This document shows positions 6,504-14,594 of a DNA stretch of 19,103 nt, in pieces. The notes beneath the pieces are model-generated. The model was not told the DNA's origin. It saw only the letters and a list, made by a program, of their open reading frames with translations, and did no database searches. Every line of letters starts with the position of its first letter. The first letter of the stretch is position 1. The DNA is from Ilyomonas sp964658445 (lineage in GTDB: Bacteria > Bacteroidota > Bacteroidia > Chitinophagales > Chitinophagaceae), in contig CAZZZH010000058.1 of the NCBI GenBank assembly GCA_964658445.1, positions 1-19,103 of the forward strand, in the 5' to 3' direction. The translations under genes were made by a program, and so were the position numbers.

Positions 6504-9500
6504 TTATTGCTTTACAATTCTATCCTGTTTGACGATAACACCATTTTTATCTCTGATGATAACCATGTAAACACCCGCTGCCAGCTTGCCTGTGTTGAGG
6601 CTGGTAGCGCCGGCAAAAGTCTTGTCGGCTACCTTACTGCCATACATATCGGTAAGCGTTACAGACACCGGATCGGTATAGCTGCCCATGCTAATGTTCA
6701 GCGCATTTTGAACGGGATTGGGGTAAAGCGATACGCTGGCTTTTGCGATATCTATGGTGTTGCGCGTAGCCGTGCCCAGCGCCACTTTCAGCGTGTAGCA
6801 ACTGCCCGCACTGTTGGCGCCATTGTAGCCATATACCTGCGCGTAGTACGTGCCTTTTGCGGCTGTGTAATTGATGCTTTCGCTGGTAGTACCACTCTTT
6901 TGGGAAATGGCTACCTGCGTGCCTGCGCTGTTCAGCAGTTTCAGGTCGTAGTCGGCTGGTAATGTGGTTAAGGTAACGGTAATAGTGCCTGCTGTGGTGA
7001 TAGTTAACTTATAATCGTCCACATCGGCGCTGGGGCTGATTAGCCCGGTGATGCCGGTATTGAACGGAATGACAGCCGCACCCGAAGCGGTGCCGTTGCT
7101 GGCATTATCGTAGCTGCTCTGGCAACCCGTAACAGCAGAAGCCGTAGCTGTAATAGTATAGCAGGTATCGCTGTTGGCACCATTGTAACCAATGACCTTG
7201 ATGTAATACGTGCCTGCTGCTTGGTTGCTTAGCGATACGCTTTCGGTTGCCGTAGTGCCTGCGCTGGAGCCAATCTGCGTGCCGGCGCTGTTGTACACGT
7301 ATAAATCATAGTCGACACCGGAAGGACCGGCAAGGCTATAAACGATGTTGCTGATGGACGTAGTAGTGATGCTGAAGTAATCAACGTCGGTGGAAGTAGT
7401 GATAGCAGCGGAGTTGACCACGCCCGATGTGATAGTTGCTGCCGTAGCTTGTGTTTCGTTTGGTTCGAAGGCAGTGGCACAACCAGAAGCCGTAGTGGTG
7501 GTAAACTGTGCGGCAGAATAAGCACCGGTAGCACTGCTGCAATTGGCTCTTACTCTCCAGTCGTACAAGGTAGCGGCAGATAAACCGGTAAGGCTTTTTG
7601 AAGTAGCCGTTGTACCCGTTACCGCATTCACCCAAGTAGATGATGTGTTGGCTTTATAGTCAACATCGTAGTTGAGTGCGCCGCTCAAAGTCGTCCAGCT
7701 GACGGTGGCGCTACTGGTGGTGATGGCAGAAGAAGCCAGACCGGCAACGGTGCCGCAAGTAGGTATGTTGGAAGCCGTAGTAAACTGCGCTGCTGTGTAA
7801 GCGCTCGTGCCTGCTGAGCAATTGCTTCTTACGCGCCAATCGTATACGGTGGAGGCTGCTAAACCACTGATGGCAACTGATGTTGACGTGGTAGCCGTTG
7901 CCGCATTCGTCCAGGTGCTGGCTGTCGTTAATTTATAATCGACATCATAGTTGTTGGCGCCGCTGACGGCAGACCAGCTAACGGTAGCGCCCGTTGTGGT
8001 GATAGCGGAAGAAGCTAAGCTCGATGGCGCGCCACAAGATGAACCTGATGTGATGGTAAAGTTGGTATTCGATATATCGAAGAAGATATTGCCTACTGAT
8101 TCTACCTTGATCCTTGCTGTTGTGCTTGGTGTATTGGGAATCGTAAGCATCTCGCTGCCATCATTTGGAGTGCTGGCGGCTAATACTGTGGGGAAGGTTT
8201 GTCCTCCATCGGTGGAGAGCGAAATTTTTACATTGGCACAACTAACGGGAGATGCGGTGGTGCTGGCGACATCCCATGTGATGGTTTGTGAAGAACCGCC
8301 CGCCCAGGAGACAGCGGTGTTGGGAGCTGTGACCGCAAATGGCCCGGAAGCGGCACTGACTGTTACGACCATGTCGGTGAAAGCTGTTTGCCCTACACTA
8401 ACGGGAGCCGTAGTGCTGTACACGGCATTATCTCTTACAGTAAGTCGGAAGTTGAGTGAGCGGGCTACCGAGCTAAGGGCTTCGGTAAGAACGCCGGCAT
8501 CGCCGCCGGTGAGCGGACCGGTAGTAGTAGCACCTGCCAGGATGGTAGACAACTGTGGAAATAAGCGGATGCCTGAAGTAGTTGGAAGGAAGGAAATCCA
8601 GTTTGGGCCGCTGGCTTTGATGGCGCTGGCGCGGCTGCTGTTGCCGGTTTGAGACGACGATGCATTGTCGTTCTCTTCCCAGCAATAGGTTAAGACATCG
8701 CCAGCATCGGCGTCGGTTGCAGAGCCGGTGAGCGCGAATGGCGTGCTCTTGGGAATAGTGTAATTGCCTACGGGATTGACCACTGGTGTGGAGTTGCTGA
8801 TGGCAGTAGTAACGGGGCAGGTTTTGCCAGATAAGTTAGCCTGTATCTGCGCAATAGATTCCTCGTGGTAGATATCGATGGAATGCGCGGCAACATCCTG
8901 GCTAGTGATGCCTGCATAGCCCATGATGGTGATACCAGAGCCAATCTCTTTATTGGCACCGGTGCCTTCATTACTATAAGAGAAGGTATGGTTGGCACCT
9001 AACTGATGACCTACTTCGTGAACGACGTAATCGATGTCGAAATTATCGCCCTGCGGTATGCCATCGGCGGGCGAAGTGAAGCCACTGCCTTTCGATCCAT
9101 TAACACAGATGCAGCCAATGCAGCCTGCATTGCCACCGCCACCGGAAGCGCCGAAGAGGTGACCAATATCGTAGTTGGCCTCGCCGATAACGGAGGTTAA
9201 GGTCTTCTGTAATTGTGCGTTCCAGGCGCCGCCGGCGCCGGTAGAAGCCGGATCGTACGGATCGGTAGATGGATTGTAGTAAAACACGTTGGTAGTGGCA
9301 GAAATGAGATTGAGATGTACGGCAAGATCCTTCTCGTACACGCCGTTGCAACGCGTTAATGTATTGTTGACGGCAGCCAATACAAGCGATACCTGCGATG
9401 CGCTGGTAGCGCCGAAGTAGTTGGAATACTCTGCAGTAACGGATTGCGCAAGGCGCATGGTTTTGAGATCGCCGGTAGAGCGACCGGTAATGAGACTATT

Positions 9501-10079
9501 AGACTGTGCGACTTTGTCGTTCAGACTGTTGACCATTTTAGCATCGACGGTGGTACATTTCCAGGGCAATTTGCCCTTTTCGCGCTGGGAGATGTAGACG
9601 GAATAGATTGTATGATCTTGTGTATAAGGCTCGATGAACTCGTCGTCTTTGCCGGTGCGGAAGACCATGCTCTGGATGCCCTGCGGTGAAAGGCTGAGCT
9701 TGAGCGTAGCGTATTTGTCGGTGATACCCCTGCCGGAGAACGAGCGAATCTCGGGAAAGCGCGCCTGAAGATCGGGCTCGAAGTTGGAGGCTTCGGTTAC
9801 TTCAAACTGCTCGATAAGACCGGCGGCGTTGGGGAGCGAAATGATGGTGGTGCGGTGGGCGGTTTTGCTATCGACGATAGATAATAACTGCTGCCGGAAC
9901 GGTGCGGCATCGAGGTGAAAAAGACGGAACACTTTGGGATATGCCTGGCGAAGCGTTGCCTTATCAGCGATGAGACTTACCTTGTTTTGGTTGGTGGCCG
10001 ACCAGACTCGGTCGGTTTGCGAAAAGGCGGACGCGGCAAGGAACAGCCCTGTGGCGCTAAGGAGTAGCCATTTTTTCAT
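6504..10079 (-). CDS. Secreted reprolysin-like (metzincin) zinc protease with FnIII, PPC and T9SS sorting domains
   Basis: This 1191-residue protein has a signal peptide (1-20) and a prodomain-like region to about 200. A metzincin catalytic domain carries the zinc motif HEVGHQLGANH (354-364) and a Met-turn at M386. An Ig-like segment follows (about 577-677), then two FnIII domains (682-768 and 775-862), two pre-peptidase C-terminal domains (867-980 and 986-1100), and a C-terminal type IX secretion sorting domain starting near VSLYPNPV (1116). It is probably exported by the Sec system, passed across the outer membrane by T9SS, and either anchored or released. It likely degrades extracellular protein; the substrate is unknown. 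The coding sequence is visibly richer in G and C and in Thr/Ser/Ala codons than its neighbours, and produces long antisense open frames. The start is ATG 10079. It ends at a strong terminator and appears monocistronic. Confidence 0.92.
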   Translation of the reverse strand: MKKWLLLSATGLFLAASAFSQTDRVWSATNQNKVSLIADKATLRQAYPKVFRLFHLDAAPFRQQLLSIVDSKTAHRTTIISLPNAAGLIEQFEVTEASNFEPDLQARFPEIRSFSGRGITDKYATLKLSLSPQGIQSMVFRTGKDDEFIEPYTQDHTIYSVYISQREKGKLPWKCTTVDAKMVNSLNDKVAQSNSLITGRSTGDLKTMRLAQSVTAEYSNYFGATSASQVSLVLAAVNNTLTRCNGVYEKDLAVHLNLISATTNVFYYNPSTDPYDPASTGAGGAWNAQLQKTLTSVIGEANYDIGHLFGASGGGGNAGCIGCICVNGSKGSGFTSPADGIPQGDNFDIDYVVHEVGHQLGANHTFSYSNEGTGANKEIGSGITIMGYAGITSQDVAAHSIDIYHEESIAQIQANLSGKTCPVTTAISNSTPVVNPVGNYTIPKSTPFALTGSATDADAGDVLTYCWEENDNASSSQTGNSSRASAIKASGPNWISFLPTTSGIRLFPQLSTILAGATTTGPLTGGDAGVLTEALSSVARSLNFRLTVRDNAVYSTTAPVSVGQTAFTDMVVTVSAASGPFAVTAPNTAVSWAGGSSQTITWDVASTTASPVSCANVKISLSTDGGQTFPTVLAASTPNDGSEMLTIPNTPSTTARIKVESVGNIFFDISNTNFTITSGSSCGAPSSLASSAITTTGATVSWSAVSGANNYDVDYKLTTASTWTNAATATTSTSVAISGLAASTVYDWRVRSNCSAGTSAYTAAQFTTASNIPTCGTVAGLASSAITTSSATVSWTTLSGALNYDVDYKANTSSTWVNAVTGTTATSKSLTGLSAATLYDWRVRANCSSATGAYSAAQFTTTTASGCATAFEPNETQATAATITSGVVNSAAITTSTDVDYFSITTTSISNIVYSLAGPSGVDYDLYVYNSAGTQIGSSAGTTATESVSLSNQAAGTYYIKVIGYNGANSDTCYTITATASAVTGCQSSYDNASNGTASGAAVIPFNTGITGLISPSADVDDYKLTITTAGTITVTLTTLPADYDLKLLNSAGTQVAISQKSGTTSESINYTAAKGTYYAQVYGYNGANSAGSCYTLKVALGTATRNTIDIAKASVSLYPNPVQNALNISMGSYTDPVSVTLTDMYGSKVADKTFAGATSLNTGKLAAGVYMVIIRDKNGVIVKQDRIVKQ

Positions 10080-10692
10080 GGAAAATAGTTCTTGGTAAAT
10101 GATAAGATGTTGTGAAGGGATAAATGTAGGATAGGTTTGGGAATAAAGATGCGGGGAAAGAGAAATAAAGTTTGGGAGTTGGGAATTGCGGATTAGGAAT
10201 GATGGATAATGAATTGGGGAGTTGCGGGTTGGATGTTTATAGCTGGATAAAAGGGTTCGTTGATGTTTTGAGGGAGATTGTTATCCTATGAAAATTGGCT
10301 GCCATCGCACGCCAGTATTACCTAATTCATAGACTTTATTTATGTTGTAAAACTATTCGAGGGAGAATTTCACAATGATGATAACGGACACTTTAACTAT
10401 TGATTTTCATCAAGCAATAACGAATAAACACGAGTCAATAACAGAAAAAGAAATCTCATGCATTCGCAGATAAAAACGAATTAAACTGTTCTAAAAAATA
10501 AGTGAATCAGAATAAAGCAAAAAAAGCGAGGTCTTGTTTTGTAAAATTTATGATGGTTGTCATGTTATGAAATGGTAATACTCATAGGGATACTAAGTAT
10601 TTACCCGATTTTTGTGTATCTAGCTTCATTGATAGCAAAAGCCTGCTTTTGCAATAATATCTTACTTCACCAAAAAGCAATCAATCTTTATT
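10080..10692. other. 613-base spacer between divergent protease and phosphoketolase genes
   Basis: The spacer must carry the promoters of both divergent genes, but I found only imperfect -7 matches: TACATTTA on the minus strand at 10121-10128 and GATTTTTG on the plus strand at 10607-10614. Positions 10141-10260 are strikingly purine-rich on the plus strand, with repeated GGGAATTG/GGATTAGG-like words. A 32-codon frame at 10375-10473 (MMITDTL...) follows a GGGAGAA sequence but resembles nothing I recognise. A palindrome lies at 10635-10652. No RNA gene or mobile element is seen. Confidence 0.6.
10635..10652. promoter_or_regulatory. Perfect 8-2-8 inverted repeat upstream of phosphoketolase, candidate operator
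   Basis: GCAAAAGC-CT-GCTTTTGC is a perfect two-fold symmetric site ending 40 bases before the phosphoketolase ATG. Its size fits a dimeric repressor or activator site. It could also form a small hairpin in the mRNA leader. No regulator gene lies nearby. Confidence 0.4.
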
Positions 10693-13077
10693 ATGCAAAC
10701 ACAAGAAATAGAAACGGCAAAGGATGAGCTTTCCGACGAACTATTACATAAAATAAACGCCTACTGGCGTGCGGCAAATTTTCTTTCTGTAGGTCAGATT
10801 TATTTATGTGACAACCCTCTTCTGAAAGAGCCGTTAACATTATCGCATATCAAAAAAATGTTGCTTGGACATTGGGGAACTACGCCAGGACAGAACTTTA
10901 TTTATGCGCATCTCAATCGCATTATAAAGAAGCATGATCTTGATATGATTTATATATCCGGTCCCGGTCATGGTGGTCCTGCGCTAGTTGCGAATACTTA
11001 TTTAGAAGGATCTTACACGGAAATATATCCCGAGATTAGCCAGGATGAAAGTGGCATGCAAAAGTTGTTTAAACAGTTCTCTTTTCCGGGTGGTATTCCC
11101 AGCCATGTGTCGCCCGAATGTCCAGGCTCTATGCATGAAGGTGGCGAGTTAGGTTACTCGTTAAGTCATGCATTTGGCGCTGTATTCGACAATCCTGATT
11201 TGATGGTAACCTGCGTTGTCGGCGATGGCGAAGCAGAAACAGGACCCTTAGCAACAGCATGGCATTCCAATAAATTTTTAAACCCTGTAACCGACGGCGT
11301 TGTGTTGCCCATTCTTCATTTGAACGGTTACAAGATTGCCAACCCAACCATTTTTGCACGCATTGGTAACGATGAACTTGAACACCTTTTTACCGGATAT
11401 GGATGGAAGCCTTATTTAATAGAGGGTGAAGACCCGATGGAAATGCATCAGAAGATGGCGCATTTGTTAGACACCATTATAGACGAGATAAAAGCCATTA
11501 AAGACAACGCATTGAATAACGGCGATGCAGCAAGACCTTGTTGGCCCATGATCATCTTGAAGACTCCAAAAGGCTGGACAGGACCGAAATATATAGATGG
11601 GTTAAAAATAGAAGGTACGTTTCGTGCACACCAAGTTCCCATTACAGACCCGGCGCAAAACCCTGAACATTTAAAGCAACTGGAAGAATGGCTGCGCAGT
11701 TATCAGCCGTGGGAATTGTTTGATGATAAAGGCAAATTACTTCTGGAGTTAGCGCAGTTAGCACCGGAAGGAGAGCAAAGAATGGGCTCCAATCCACATG
11801 CAAATGGTGGCAAAAAATCGCCAGCACTCTGCATGCCCGACTTCCGCAAATACGCACTTTCGCTTTCTGACAGAAGCAACATCGGACCCGGCGATACATT
11901 GGTATTAGGCACTTTTATTAGGGATATTATTAAAGAAAATGAACCGCATAGAAATTTCCGTTTATTTGGCCCCGATGAAACATTATCTAACAAACTAAAT
12001 GCGGTATTCGAAGCGACAAACCGGCAATGGCAGTTAGAAGTGAAAGAGAGCGATGACTTCCTGAAAAAAGAAGGCCGTGTAATGGAAATGCTGAGCGAGC
12101 ATCAATGTGAAGGCTGGCTGGAAGGTTATCTCTTAACCGGAAGACATGGATTGTTCAACTGTTATGAAGCCTTTATTCACATCATAGATTCCATGTTCAA
12201 CCAACATGCAAAATGGCTGAAAGTAACGTCAGGCTTGAGCTGGCGTAAAAAATTACCCTCTTTAAACATACTTCTTGCTTCGCATGTGTGGCGGCAAGAT
12301 CATAATGGGTTCACGCACCAGGATCCTGGTTTTATTGATTTAGTCGTAAATAAAAAAGCATCGGTTGTTCGTGTGTATTTACCTCCCGATGCCAACTGTT
12401 TATTATCGGTAATGGATCATTGTTTCCGCAGTCGTCATTATGTAAATGTGGTGGTAGCCGGCAAGCATCCTTCACCTCAATGGTTGTCTATGGACGAAGC
12501 TGTTGTTCATTGCACCAAAGGTATTGGTATCTGGACCTGGGCAAGCAATGATGAAGGTACTGATCCCGATGTGGTAATGGCTTGCGCCGGTGATGTTCCA
12601 ACGCTCGAAACAATGGCTGCTGTTTCTATTTTACGGCAACAATTACCCGATCTGAAAATACGTGTAGTGAATGTAGTCGACTTAATGAAATTACAGCCCG
12701 AAAGAGAACATCCGCACGGACTAAATGAATACGATTTTGATGCGTTGTTTACGAAAGATAAGCCTGTCATTTTTGCCTTTCATGCTTACCCATGGCTAAT
12801 TCACCGGCTTACTTACAAACGCAACAATCACCAGAATTTTCATGTAAGAGGTTATAAAGAAGAAGGCACAATCACAACACCTTTTGATATGACTGTTTTA
12901 AACCAGTTAGACCGTTTCGATCTGGTGCAGGATGTAATAGACAGGCTGCCACAATTAGGCAACAAAGCTGCTTATCTGAAACAGCAAATGCAGGATAAAC
13001 TGATTGAACACCGAAACTATATTAACACGCATGGAATAGATATGCCGGAAGTAAAAGACTGGAAATGGAAGATATGA
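10693..13077 (+). CDS. xfp: Phosphoketolase (xylulose-5-phosphate/fructose-6-phosphate type)
   Basis: This thiamine-diphosphate enzyme splits xylulose 5-phosphate, and often fructose 6-phosphate, with phosphate to give acetyl-phosphate plus a shortened sugar phosphate in the cytoplasm. At 794 residues it is the usual full length. Diagnostic segments are GPGHGGP (90-96), EGGELGYS (149-156) and the ThDP/Mg motif GDGEAETG (177-184) followed by WHSNKFLNP. The C-terminal domain is complete to the end. ATG 10693 is chosen because the protein begins right where family members do. It stands alone: acetate kinase and phosphotransacetylase genes are not in the window. Whether fructose 6-phosphate is used cannot be read from the sequence. 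An 8-2-8 palindrome upstream may regulate it. Confidence 0.95.
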   Translation: MQTQEIETAKDELSDELLHKINAYWRAANFLSVGQIYLCDNPLLKEPLTLSHIKKMLLGHWGTTPGQNFIYAHLNRIIKKHDLDMIYISGPGHGGPALVANTYLEGSYTEIYPEISQDESGMQKLFKQFSFPGGIPSHVSPECPGSMHEGGELGYSLSHAFGAVFDNPDLMVTCVVGDGEAETGPLATAWHSNKFLNPVTDGVVLPILHLNGYKIANPTIFARIGNDELEHLFTGYGWKPYLIEGEDPMEMHQKMAHLLDTIIDEIKAIKDNALNNGDAARPCWPMIILKTPKGWTGPKYIDGLKIEGTFRAHQVPITDPAQNPEHLKQLEEWLRSYQPWELFDDKGKLLLELAQLAPEGEQRMGSNPHANGGKKSPALCMPDFRKYALSLSDRSNIGPGDTLVLGTFIRDIIKENEPHRNFRLFGPDETLSNKLNAVFEATNRQWQLEVKESDDFLKKEGRVMEMLSEHQCEGWLEGYLLTGRHGLFNCYEAFIHIIDSMFNQHAKWLKVTSGLSWRKKLPSLNILLASHVWRQDHNGFTHQDPGFIDLVVNKKASVVRVYLPPDANCLLSVMDHCFRSRHYVNVVVAGKHPSPQWLSMDEAVVHCTKGIGIWTWASNDEGTDPDVVMACAGDVPTLETMAAVSILRQQLPDLKIRVVNVVDLMKLQPEREHPHGLNEYDFDALFTKDKPVIFAFHAYPWLIHRLTYKRNNHQNFHVRGYKEEGTITTPFDMTVLNQLDRFDLVQDVIDRLPQLGNKAAYLKQQMQDKLIEHRNYINTHGIDMPEVKDWKWKI

Positions 13078-13453
13078 AAGAATAACGGGCATCGTAGTGC
13101 TTAGTTCGTTTATAGTTACTATCTCATACCAGCTAACCAAGCTGTTTAAGTTGTGTAATTTTTCGCGGCGACTGTGTTAGTGAAAAATAAAATCACTACC
13201 GAGCGTTTAGAAAGAATGTCAAGTCAACACCCGTTTTATCTTCTAATATTCACACTAAAGTATTCTTAACAGGAAAATACCTAACTCAATTATTAAACAA
13301 TGCAAGTACGATAACAAATTCACTTTGGTTTAAGCAAAAAAATCATTTGACTTTAACCCAATTTACTTATTCAACCAGTTGAAAGCCTGTTTCGACTTTT
13401 GTTATGCTTTACAACAAAAAAGTGTTACAACAATTGTCATAACACTTTAAATA
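13078..13453. other. Spacer after phosphoketolase
   Basis: This holds no gene that I can support. A weak 6-bp hairpin, TAGTGA/TCACTA (13178-13183 with 13193-13198), has no T-tract, so no clear plus-strand terminator for phosphoketolase is visible. The right end contains the minus-strand terminator of tRNA-Ala, which might also stop converging plus-strand transcripts. Confidence 0.5.
13415..13448 (-). terminator. Intrinsic terminator of tRNA-Ala
   Basis: On the minus strand, AAAGTGTTA (13448-13440) pairs with TAACACTTT (13427-13419) around a loop containing the palindrome ACAATTGT, and the T-tract continues to 13415. It begins 6 bases after the tRNA 3' end. Confidence 0.75.
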
Positions 13454-13529
<76 letters not shown>

Positions 13530-13579
13530 TTATTATTTAAACGCGAATCTCTATTTTCCTCAGAACCATTGCTCCGACT

Positions 13580-13611
13580 GCAATCGTGCCGATTGCTTCG
13601 CCAAAGGGCGA
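13580..13611 (-). other. Two tandem hairpins in the tRNA-Ala precursor leader
   Basis: Between the promoter and the tRNA, TCGCC/GGCGA (13598-13611, 4-base loop) is followed one base later by GCAATCG/CGATTGC (13580-13596, 3-base loop). They would sit at the 5' end of the precursor RNA, about 50 bases before the mature tRNA end. Their function is unknown. Confidence 0.5.
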
Positions 13612-13642
13612 CAAAAATAGAAGGATTACCCTTCACTTCAAA
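13612..13642 (-). promoter_or_regulatory. Bacteroidota-type promoter of tRNA-Ala
   Basis: On the minus strand TTTG (13639-13642) is followed after 19 bases by TATTTTTG (13612-13619). Both elements match the Bacteroidota consensus. The box and its flanks are nearly identical to those of the tRNA-Ser promoter near position 80. The -33 element lies about 12 bases after the stop codon of the upstream small gene. Confidence 0.8.
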
Positions 13643-13653
13643 AATATATTGGC

Positions 13654-13899
13654 TTATTTGATTTCCTCGAAATCGATGTACTCACTATCGCTTGAAGCAG
13701 GACTGCTTTTTTTACCGGCAGAATTATTTGTATGGTAGGCAGTGTTATTGGACTGTCTCGTTGGCTGTTCTTCCTGCATCTGCCGCATACGGTTGCGCAC
13801 TTCGGAAGATACTTTAGCTACCGGCACTACCACGTTGAATACAAGCTTATACAGCAGGTAAATGATGAAGATGGTAAAGATAAGTTCGTATAGTTGCAT
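13654..13899 (-). CDS. Small single-pass membrane protein (DUF4834-like, tentative)
   Basis: This encodes 81 residues from ATG 13899. Residues about 3-26 form one hydrophobic segment (ELIFTIFIIYLLYKLVF...), followed by a basic stretch with RNRMRQMQEE, a Ser/Asn/Thr-rich linker, and an acidic C-terminal tail, EYIDFEEIK. This layout resembles short Bacteroidota membrane proteins of the DUF4834 kind. The label is from memory of the family style and is not certain, and no function is known. A TTG at 13923 would add eight residues but overlaps the promoter, so ATG 13899 is preferred. The gene is divergent from rimP and is followed 12 bases later by the tRNA-Ala promoter, with no terminator between them. 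Confidence 0.75.
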   Translation of the reverse strand: MQLYELIFTIFIIYLLYKLVFNVVVPVAKVSSEVRNRMRQMQEEQPTRQSNNTAYHTNNSAGKKSSPASSDSEYIDFEEIK

Positions 13900-13906
13900 A
13901 AGACTA

Positions 13907-13914
13907 CAAAGATA
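13907..13914 (-). promoter_or_regulatory. -7 promoter element of the small membrane protein gene
   Basis: TATCTTTG on the minus strand is a perfect TAnnTTTG match ending 8 bases before ATG 13899. A partial -33 element, TTTC (13937-13940), lies 22 bases upstream. The predicted transcript would have almost no 5' leader. Confidence 0.5.
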
Positions 13915-13979
13915 CTTGTGCAAAAGATGCCATAAGGAAATATGATATTGTTTTTTACAAACGCTTAACAGGACTAAGT

Positions 13980-14010
13980 TTTGGCTACGTCAGCGCTTTT
14001 TTTATATTTG
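13980..14010 (+). promoter_or_regulatory. Promoter of the rimP-nusA-infB operon
   Basis: TTTG (13980-13983), a 19-base spacer and TATATTTG (14003-14010) give a full match to the Bacteroidota promoter consensus. Transcription would start about 6 bases later, leaving a leader of roughly 50 bases that contains the hairpin at 14029-14055. Confidence 0.85.
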
Positions 14011-14028
14011 CAGAGGAAAAAATGATAC

Positions 14029-14055
14029 AGAAGGGAACGCGAACCGTTCCCTTCT
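14029..14055 (+). promoter_or_regulatory. Leader hairpin before rimP, candidate attenuator
   Basis: AGAAGGGAACG (14029-14039) pairs perfectly with CGTTCCCTTCT (14045-14055) around a CGAAC loop. A pyrimidine-rich, imperfect T-tract (TCTTTAT) follows, and the rimP ATG is 13 bases downstream. This resembles a weak terminator placed to control the operon, or a structure limiting rimP translation. Confidence 0.6.
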
Positions 14056-14068
14056 TCTTTATCGATAC

Positions 14069-14539
14069 ATGAATACAACAGAACAAATACAGGAAATAAA
14101 AACATTGGTAACGGGAATGTTAGCTGACGAACCGGATTTTTTCTTGGTATCGTTGCGTATAAAACCCACAAACAACATCAAAGCTTTTTTAGATGGCGAT
14201 GCCGGATTACCCATAGAAAAATGCGTGTATTTCAACCGGAAATTGTATAAGCTGATAGAAGAGAAAGGATTATTTCCGGAAGGTGATTTTTCGCTGGAAG
14301 TTTCTTCGCCGGGCGTGGATGAACCTTTACAATTGCTACGTCAATATAAAAAAAACATTGGCAGAAATATAGAAGTGGTTTTTAAGGACGAAACTAAAAA
14401 GATAGGCAAACTCATTGAGGTTGCAGACGCCGACATTTTGCTGGAAGAAACTTCGGGTAAAGGAAAGAAGGCGGTGACACAGCAGACTATCATACCTTTT
14501 GAAAACATTAAAACAACAATCGTTCAGATACAATTTTAA
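14069..14539 (+). CDS. rimP: Ribosome maturation factor RimP
   Basis: RimP binds pre-30S particles and helps assemble the small ribosomal subunit in the cytoplasm. The 156-residue product is of normal length. The N-terminal alpha/beta domain leads to the family's most conserved segment, LEVSSPGVDEPLQ (about residues 76-88), followed by the small beta-barrel domain ending in PFENIKTTIVQIQF. It is the first gene of the rimP-nusA-infB operon, a gene order widely conserved in bacteria. ATG 14069 lies 59 bases after the promoter -7 box and directly behind the leader hairpin, without an obvious Shine-Dalgarno sequence. Confidence 0.95.
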   Translation: MNTTEQIQEIKTLVTGMLADEPDFFLVSLRIKPTNNIKAFLDGDAGLPIEKCVYFNRKLYKLIEEKGLFPEGDFSLEVSSPGVDEPLQLLRQYKKNIGRNIEVVFKDETKKIGKLIEVADADILLEETSGKGKKAVTQQTIIPFENIKTTIVQIQF

Positions 14540-14549
14540 AACGTGGATA

Positions 14550-14591
14550 CGCGATTATTACATCGCGCATTATACATCGTAAATCGTACAT
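14550..14591 (+). repeat. Three degenerate 14-base tandem units in the rimP-nusA spacer
   Basis: Units at 14550-14563, 14564-14577 and 14578-14591 each begin with CG and end with TACAT. Neighbouring units share 10 and 9 of 14 bases. They fill most of the 55-base spacer and end 3 bases before the nusA ATG. Confidence 0.5.
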
Positions 14592-14594
14592 AAC

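Noticed and set aside
6507..6962. 151-codon open frame on the plus strand over the protease C terminus
   Set aside because: It lies antisense to the conserved T9SS sorting and PPC domains; it is a by-product of composition.
7951..8652. Long open frame on the plus strand inside the protease gene
   Set aside because: It is antisense to a clearly coding, domain-rich protein. The Thr/Ser/Ala codon use of the protease leaves the opposite strand open. The translated product resembles no family.
13178..13198. TAGTGA/TCACTA hairpin as the phosphoketolase terminator
   Set aside because: It is short, AT-rich and lacks a following T-tract, and lies 100 bases after the stop codon.
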